Shown: one piece after another, positions 61,671 to 64,000 of the stretch
Layout: each line of letters opens with the position of its first letter
Position numbering within the stretch: the first letter of the stretch is position 1
Assembly (NCBI RefSeq): GCF_002101595.1
Contig: NZ_LQOM01000016.1
Location: 286,969 to 350,968 of the forward strand
Reading direction: 5' to 3'
Source of the DNA: Mycobacterium celatum
GTDB taxonomy: Bacteria; Actinomycetota; Actinomycetes; Mycobacteriales; Mycobacteriaceae
Length of the DNA stretch: 64,000 bases
Position numbers and translations under genes: made by a program
Notes under the pieces: generated by a model
Database searches by the model: none
Told to the model about the DNA's origin: nothing
Seen by the model: only the letters and a program-made list of their open reading frames with translations

Positions 61671-61976
61671 ATGAGTGCCGAAGATCTCGAGAAGTACGAA
61701 ACCGAGATGGAGCTCTCGCTGTACCGCGAATACAAGGACATCGTGGGCCAGTTCAGCTACGTCGTGGAAACCGAGCGGCGGTTCTACCTGGCGAACAGCG
61801 TGGAGATGGTGCCGCGCAACGCCGACGGCGAGGTGTACTTCGAGCTGCGATTGGCCGACGCCTGGGTGTGGGACATGTACCGGCCGGCCCGGTTCGTCAA
61901 GCAGGTGCGGGTGGTCACTTTCAAAGACGTGAACATCGAAGAGGTGGAAAAGCCCGAGCTGCGGCTACCCGAGTAG
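61671..61976 (+). CDS. DUF2469 family protein
   Basis: 101 residues, Rv2901c counterpart. A small actinobacterial protein found next to rnhB; sequence SAEDLEKYETEMELSLYREY, YVVETERRFYLANSVEMVPR and FVKQVRVVTFKDVNIEEVEK. The function is not known. It is likely co-transcribed with rplS-lepB-rnhB, and is the last gene of the segment that follows the M. tuberculosis order. Confidence 0.88.
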   Translation: MSAEDLEKYETEMELSLYREYKDIVGQFSYVVETERRFYLANSVEMVPRNADGEVYFELRLADAWVWDMYRPARFVKQVRVVTFKDVNIEEVEKPELRLPE

Positions 61977-62062
61977 CGGCGGGTCGCCGCCGCAGGACTC
62001 AGCGGCGATCGCAAGCGCGGTGAAGCCGGGCGCGGCGGGTCGCCGCCGCAGGACTCAGCGGC
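61976..62062. repeat. 31-bp perfect direct repeat with hairpin, two copies
   Basis: 61976-62006 and 62032-62062 are identical over 31 bases, 56 bases apart start to start. Each copy contains GCGGCG-GGT-CGCCGC, a perfect 6-bp hairpin. The second copy includes the stop codon of the GAF-ANTAR gene, so the first is probably a duplicated 3' end. The pair lies between convergent genes and could terminate both. Confidence 0.8.
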
Positions 62063-62819
62063 CCAGCGCCAGCTCGTCGTCGCCGAATTGAAGCTTGCCG
62101 CGGTTTTCGATGACCGTTCGCGCCACGTCGGCGAGTTTGACGTTGAGCTCCTGAGAGTTGCGGCGCAGCAGGTCGAACGCTTCGTCCTCGGAGATGTCGT
62201 GCAGCAGCATCAGCATGCCCACTGCCTTGCCGATCTCCCGGTTGGACAGCAGCCCGCGACGCAGGGTGGCGGCGTCTTCTCCCTGCGCAATCGCGTTGAT
62301 GGCCACGCTGGCGAATGCTGCCAGCACGATGGCCTGCTCGGCCGATTCGTTGTTGAAGCGGTTGGGGGTGTCGCTGAACAGGTTCAACGCGCCGGCTTTG
62401 CGTTTATCGATCAGAATCCGAAACCCCATCGCCCCGCGCACCGGCGTCTCGGCGACCAGCCGGGCGGCCAGGTTATGCCATTGGGACGGCCTGGTCAGGT
62501 CGGTCTCGATTTGGGGGGCTTCTTCTTCGATGGCGTCGACGCACGGCCCGTCGCCGGCGTCGCGCTCCATGTCGTCGATGCGTTTGGCGATGCGGTCGCT
62601 GGCGCCGACGGTTATGTAGCGCTCGCCGCGGCGCGTCAGCAGACTGGCGTGGTCGCAGCCGGGTACGACCAGGGTCGCGGCGATGCAGAGGGCCGCATAC
62701 AACTCGGCAGGGTCCGAGCCTTGATAGATGATCTCGGCCAGCGCGGCGAACACCGTCGCAGGATCTCCCTTGACGGGTTGGACCGATCCCTCCGCGCCGG
62801 TTTGTGCTTCGTCTGCCAC
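62055..62819 (-). CDS. GAF-ANTAR domain RNA-binding regulator
   Basis: 254 residues. Residues about 35-170 form a GAF sensor domain (PGCDHASLLTRRGERYITVG, GDGPCVDAIEEEAPQIETDL, FRILIDKRKAGALNLFSD). Residues about 185-245 form an ANTAR domain (REIGKAVGMLMLLHDISEDEAFDLLRR), which binds paired hairpins in nascent mRNA to prevent termination. The target is unknown. GTG 62819. A GGGTAT-containing stretch (minus strand, about 62879) upstream could be a promoter. It is not part of the M. tuberculosis order at this site. Confidence 0.9.
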   Translation of the reverse strand: MADEAQTGAEGSVQPVKGDPATVFAALAEIIYQGSDPAELYAALCIAATLVVPGCDHASLLTRRGERYITVGASDRIAKRIDDMERDAGDGPCVDAIEEEAPQIETDLTRPSQWHNLAARLVAETPVRGAMGFRILIDKRKAGALNLFSDTPNRFNNESAEQAIVLAAFASVAINAIAQGEDAATLRRGLLSNREIGKAVGMLMLLHDISEDEAFDLLRRNSQELNVKLADVARTVIENRGKLQFGDDELALGR

Positions 62820-63177
62820 GGTGTCCTCATCTCAGGCGCTTCCCGCCCACCGGGTGCGTCGGATCCCACGCTATACCCGGTTGACAGGTGCCTTCAGAGG
62901 ATGCCGCGATTGCGGATGCGGCGGCTGGCAAGGAATCCTTGTCAGTTTCGGTTCTGCCTTTCCGGCTCCGCGCCCGCGTCACCAATGGTGCCGTCGTTGA
63001 TCCCGGTCGTCGACGTCCCTACCTGAGCGCTGCCCGGCAAAGTCACCGCGGGGGTCTTCGTCGGATCGCTCCGCCCCGCATTCGCTACCTCTTCAGGATG
63101 GCTTCGCATGCATGTCCTTCGTTGCCGCGGTCGGCGGCTGTTTTTTAGTTGGGTTGGTCCGCCTGCGTGCGTTGGAG
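62820..63177. other. 358-base interval without a convincing gene
   Basis: It lies between the start of the GAF-ANTAR gene and the end of the frameshifted transporter gene, both on the minus strand. The left part must hold the GAF-ANTAR promoter; TATAGC on the minus strand is visible near 62873. A forward open frame (62888-63148) has no recognisable domain or good ribosome site and is not called. Confidence 0.5.
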
Positions 63178-63790
63178 TCAGTGATGCGCCGCCGTCGTTG
63201 TGAAGAAAATTTCCCTGACCTCACGCAGCGCGTAGGCCACGAGCAGGTAGCCGGCGAATGGGTCAGCCCACCACCAGCCGATGAGGCTGTTGAGTAGGAG
63301 GCCGAGCAGCACTGCCGCGGCCAGGAAGCCGTCGATGACAGTTACCCGGCCTTCCGCGATAAGCACTGGATTACCCAGGGTGGCGCCGGTTCGAGTCTTA
63401 CCGGATGCGAGCGCGAACATCGCCGCTGCAGTGATCGCGGTCCAAGCTATGCCTAAACGCGAGTGCTCGGGATGAAAGCCTGTAACTAGCACCATCGTTG
63501 ACTGCACGAGCAGATACACCGCTAGCGCCCCGAAGCCGGCGCCGATGAGCCGCAAGGCGAACCGTTGACGGGCCTCTCCGGTTCCGGAGAGCTCCCAGAT
63601 CACGACCAGTGAGGCGCCAATCTCTATCAGCGAGTCCAGACCAAACCCAGCCAGCGCCACCGATTTGGCTTCGATAGCAGCCACCGCTAGGACAAACGAT
63701 GCCGACCCCATTCCATGCCAGGGTGGCATATTCCAGGGCAAATCCACGCTGAAGCAGAGACCGGCGCGCAACCTCGTCGAGGTGGCTCAT
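63178..63790 (-). pseudogene. Cation-transporter family gene, frameshifted
   Basis: The product resembles CDF-like cation transporters of about 200 residues: SHLDEVARRSLLQRGFALEY, TLAWNGVG, then VLAVAAIEAKSVALAGFGLD, SLIEIGASLVVIWELSG and four further membrane segments to GWWWADPFAGYLLVAY. The N-terminal part (from ATG 63790) and the remainder are in different frames; one extra base in the AAA run at 63694-63696 (minus strand GTTTGTCC) would explain this, and removing it restores GIVVLAVAA. Either the gene is broken or the base is a sequencing error. An upstream ATG at 63835 is also in frame. Confidence 0.72.
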
Positions 63791-63917
63791 CAGAGCCAGT
63801 CTCACATACAGCTTGCACAAGCCGAGATCGTCCATTGGCCGTTCAGGAGGGTTCGCGTCGTGGCGCGGCGGTGGGTTTTGGCACGGCTTGCCATTGCGTG
63901 CCAATACCGCGGGTGTA

Positions 63918-64000
63918 TTAGGTCCAGCTGGAGCCGACGGCGGAGTCGGTGCTGGCCATGTTGGATCCGGCGGTTTGGACTTTTTGGCCGTGGGCGTTGG
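63918..64000 (-). CDS. ESAT-6-like Esx (WXG100) protein, C-terminal fragment at window edge
   Basis: The minus-strand frame enters at 64000 and stops with TAA at 63918. The 26 visible residues read NAHGQKVQTAGSNMASTDS then AVGSSWT. This closely matches the C-terminus of the CFP-10-like members of the EsxJ/K/P group (which end AVGSSWA), secreted by ESX-5-type systems. The rest of the gene, including the WxG turn and the YxxxD/E secretion motif, lies beyond the window. The partner Esx gene should be downstream, but none follows in this window. Confidence 0.75.
   Translation of the reverse strand, partial: NAHGQKVQTAGSNMASTDSAVGSSWT

Noticed and set aside
61976..62062. Two direct repeats with a spacer as a mini-CRISPR
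   Set aside because: Only two units, one overlaps a gene end, and no cas genes are in the window.
62888..63148. 86-codon forward open frame between the GAF-ANTAR and transporter genes
   Set aside because: No family resemblance, no clear ribosome site and composition compatible with chance; left as uncalled intergenic sequence.

Overview
The window is a high-GC chromosomal segment of a Mycobacterium, most likely a slow grower. The evidence is gene content and order: hupB with a Lys/Ala/Pro tail, sepIVA, pknI, fbiD, PE and PPE genes, a REP13E12-type gene and an Esx-family gene at the right edge. From left to right the backbone follows, in inverted order, the M. tuberculosis stretch from about Rv2991 down to Rv2901c, as I recall it. 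Homology calls rest on reading the translated sequences and on memory of the families; no database search was run.

Layout. 1-4.1 kb: partial PPOX/F420-type protein, IclR regulator divergent from leuC-leuD, then hupB. 4.1-8.1 kb (minus): mutT1, ppk, fbiD. 8.1-18 kb: gpdA2, ddlA, a DUF3515 protein, thiL-DUF1330-ung, rpmB, a DAK/DegV-type kinase protein, recG and an exported HNH protein. 18-26.7 kb: two tandem aldo/keto reductases, lipN, a DsbA-VKOR pair, pyc, rsmD, coaD. 26.7-29.4 kb: a REP13E12 gene with an SOS box and a metal-permease-like gene. 29.5-43 kb: sepIVA, DUF177, rnc, mutM, a vapBC insertion, an OsmC protein, acylphosphatase, smc, ftsY, and the nitrogen operon amt-glnB-glnD. 43-47.6 kb: accessory island with a short PE gene, a PE-PPE pair and an AT-richer methyltransferase. 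47.7-62 kb: ffh, amidohydrolases, pknI, a TetR regulator, a STAS protein, dacB2, the rpsP-khpA-rimM-trmD operon, lppW, rplS-lepB-rnhB-DUF2469. 62-64 kb: a GAF-ANTAR protein, a frameshifted cation-transporter gene and the 3' end of an Esx gene.

The genes group into leucine synthesis, polyphosphate/Nudix metabolism, cofactor F420 and thiamine synthesis, oxidative protein folding (DsbA+VKOR), anaplerosis (pyc), chromosome structure and segregation (hupB, smc), SRP targeting (ffh, ftsY, lepB), nitrogen sensing (amt, glnB, glnD) and ribosome maturation (rpsP, rimM, trmD, rsmD, rplS).

The observations most worth a second look: a PknI whose catalytic HRD aspartate reads Ala; a LexA-type box covering the start of the 13E12 gene; a four-half-site GlnR-type operator before amt; a mirror-symmetric iclR/leuC start region; direct adjacency of coaD/permease to sepIVA where M. 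tuberculosis carries the PDIM/PGL locus; a PE protein that shares its C-terminal SVP-like module with the adjacent PPE; repeated GTTAAAA boxes around the PE/PPE/methyltransferase island; and a near-identical long palindrome after two genes about 58 kb apart.
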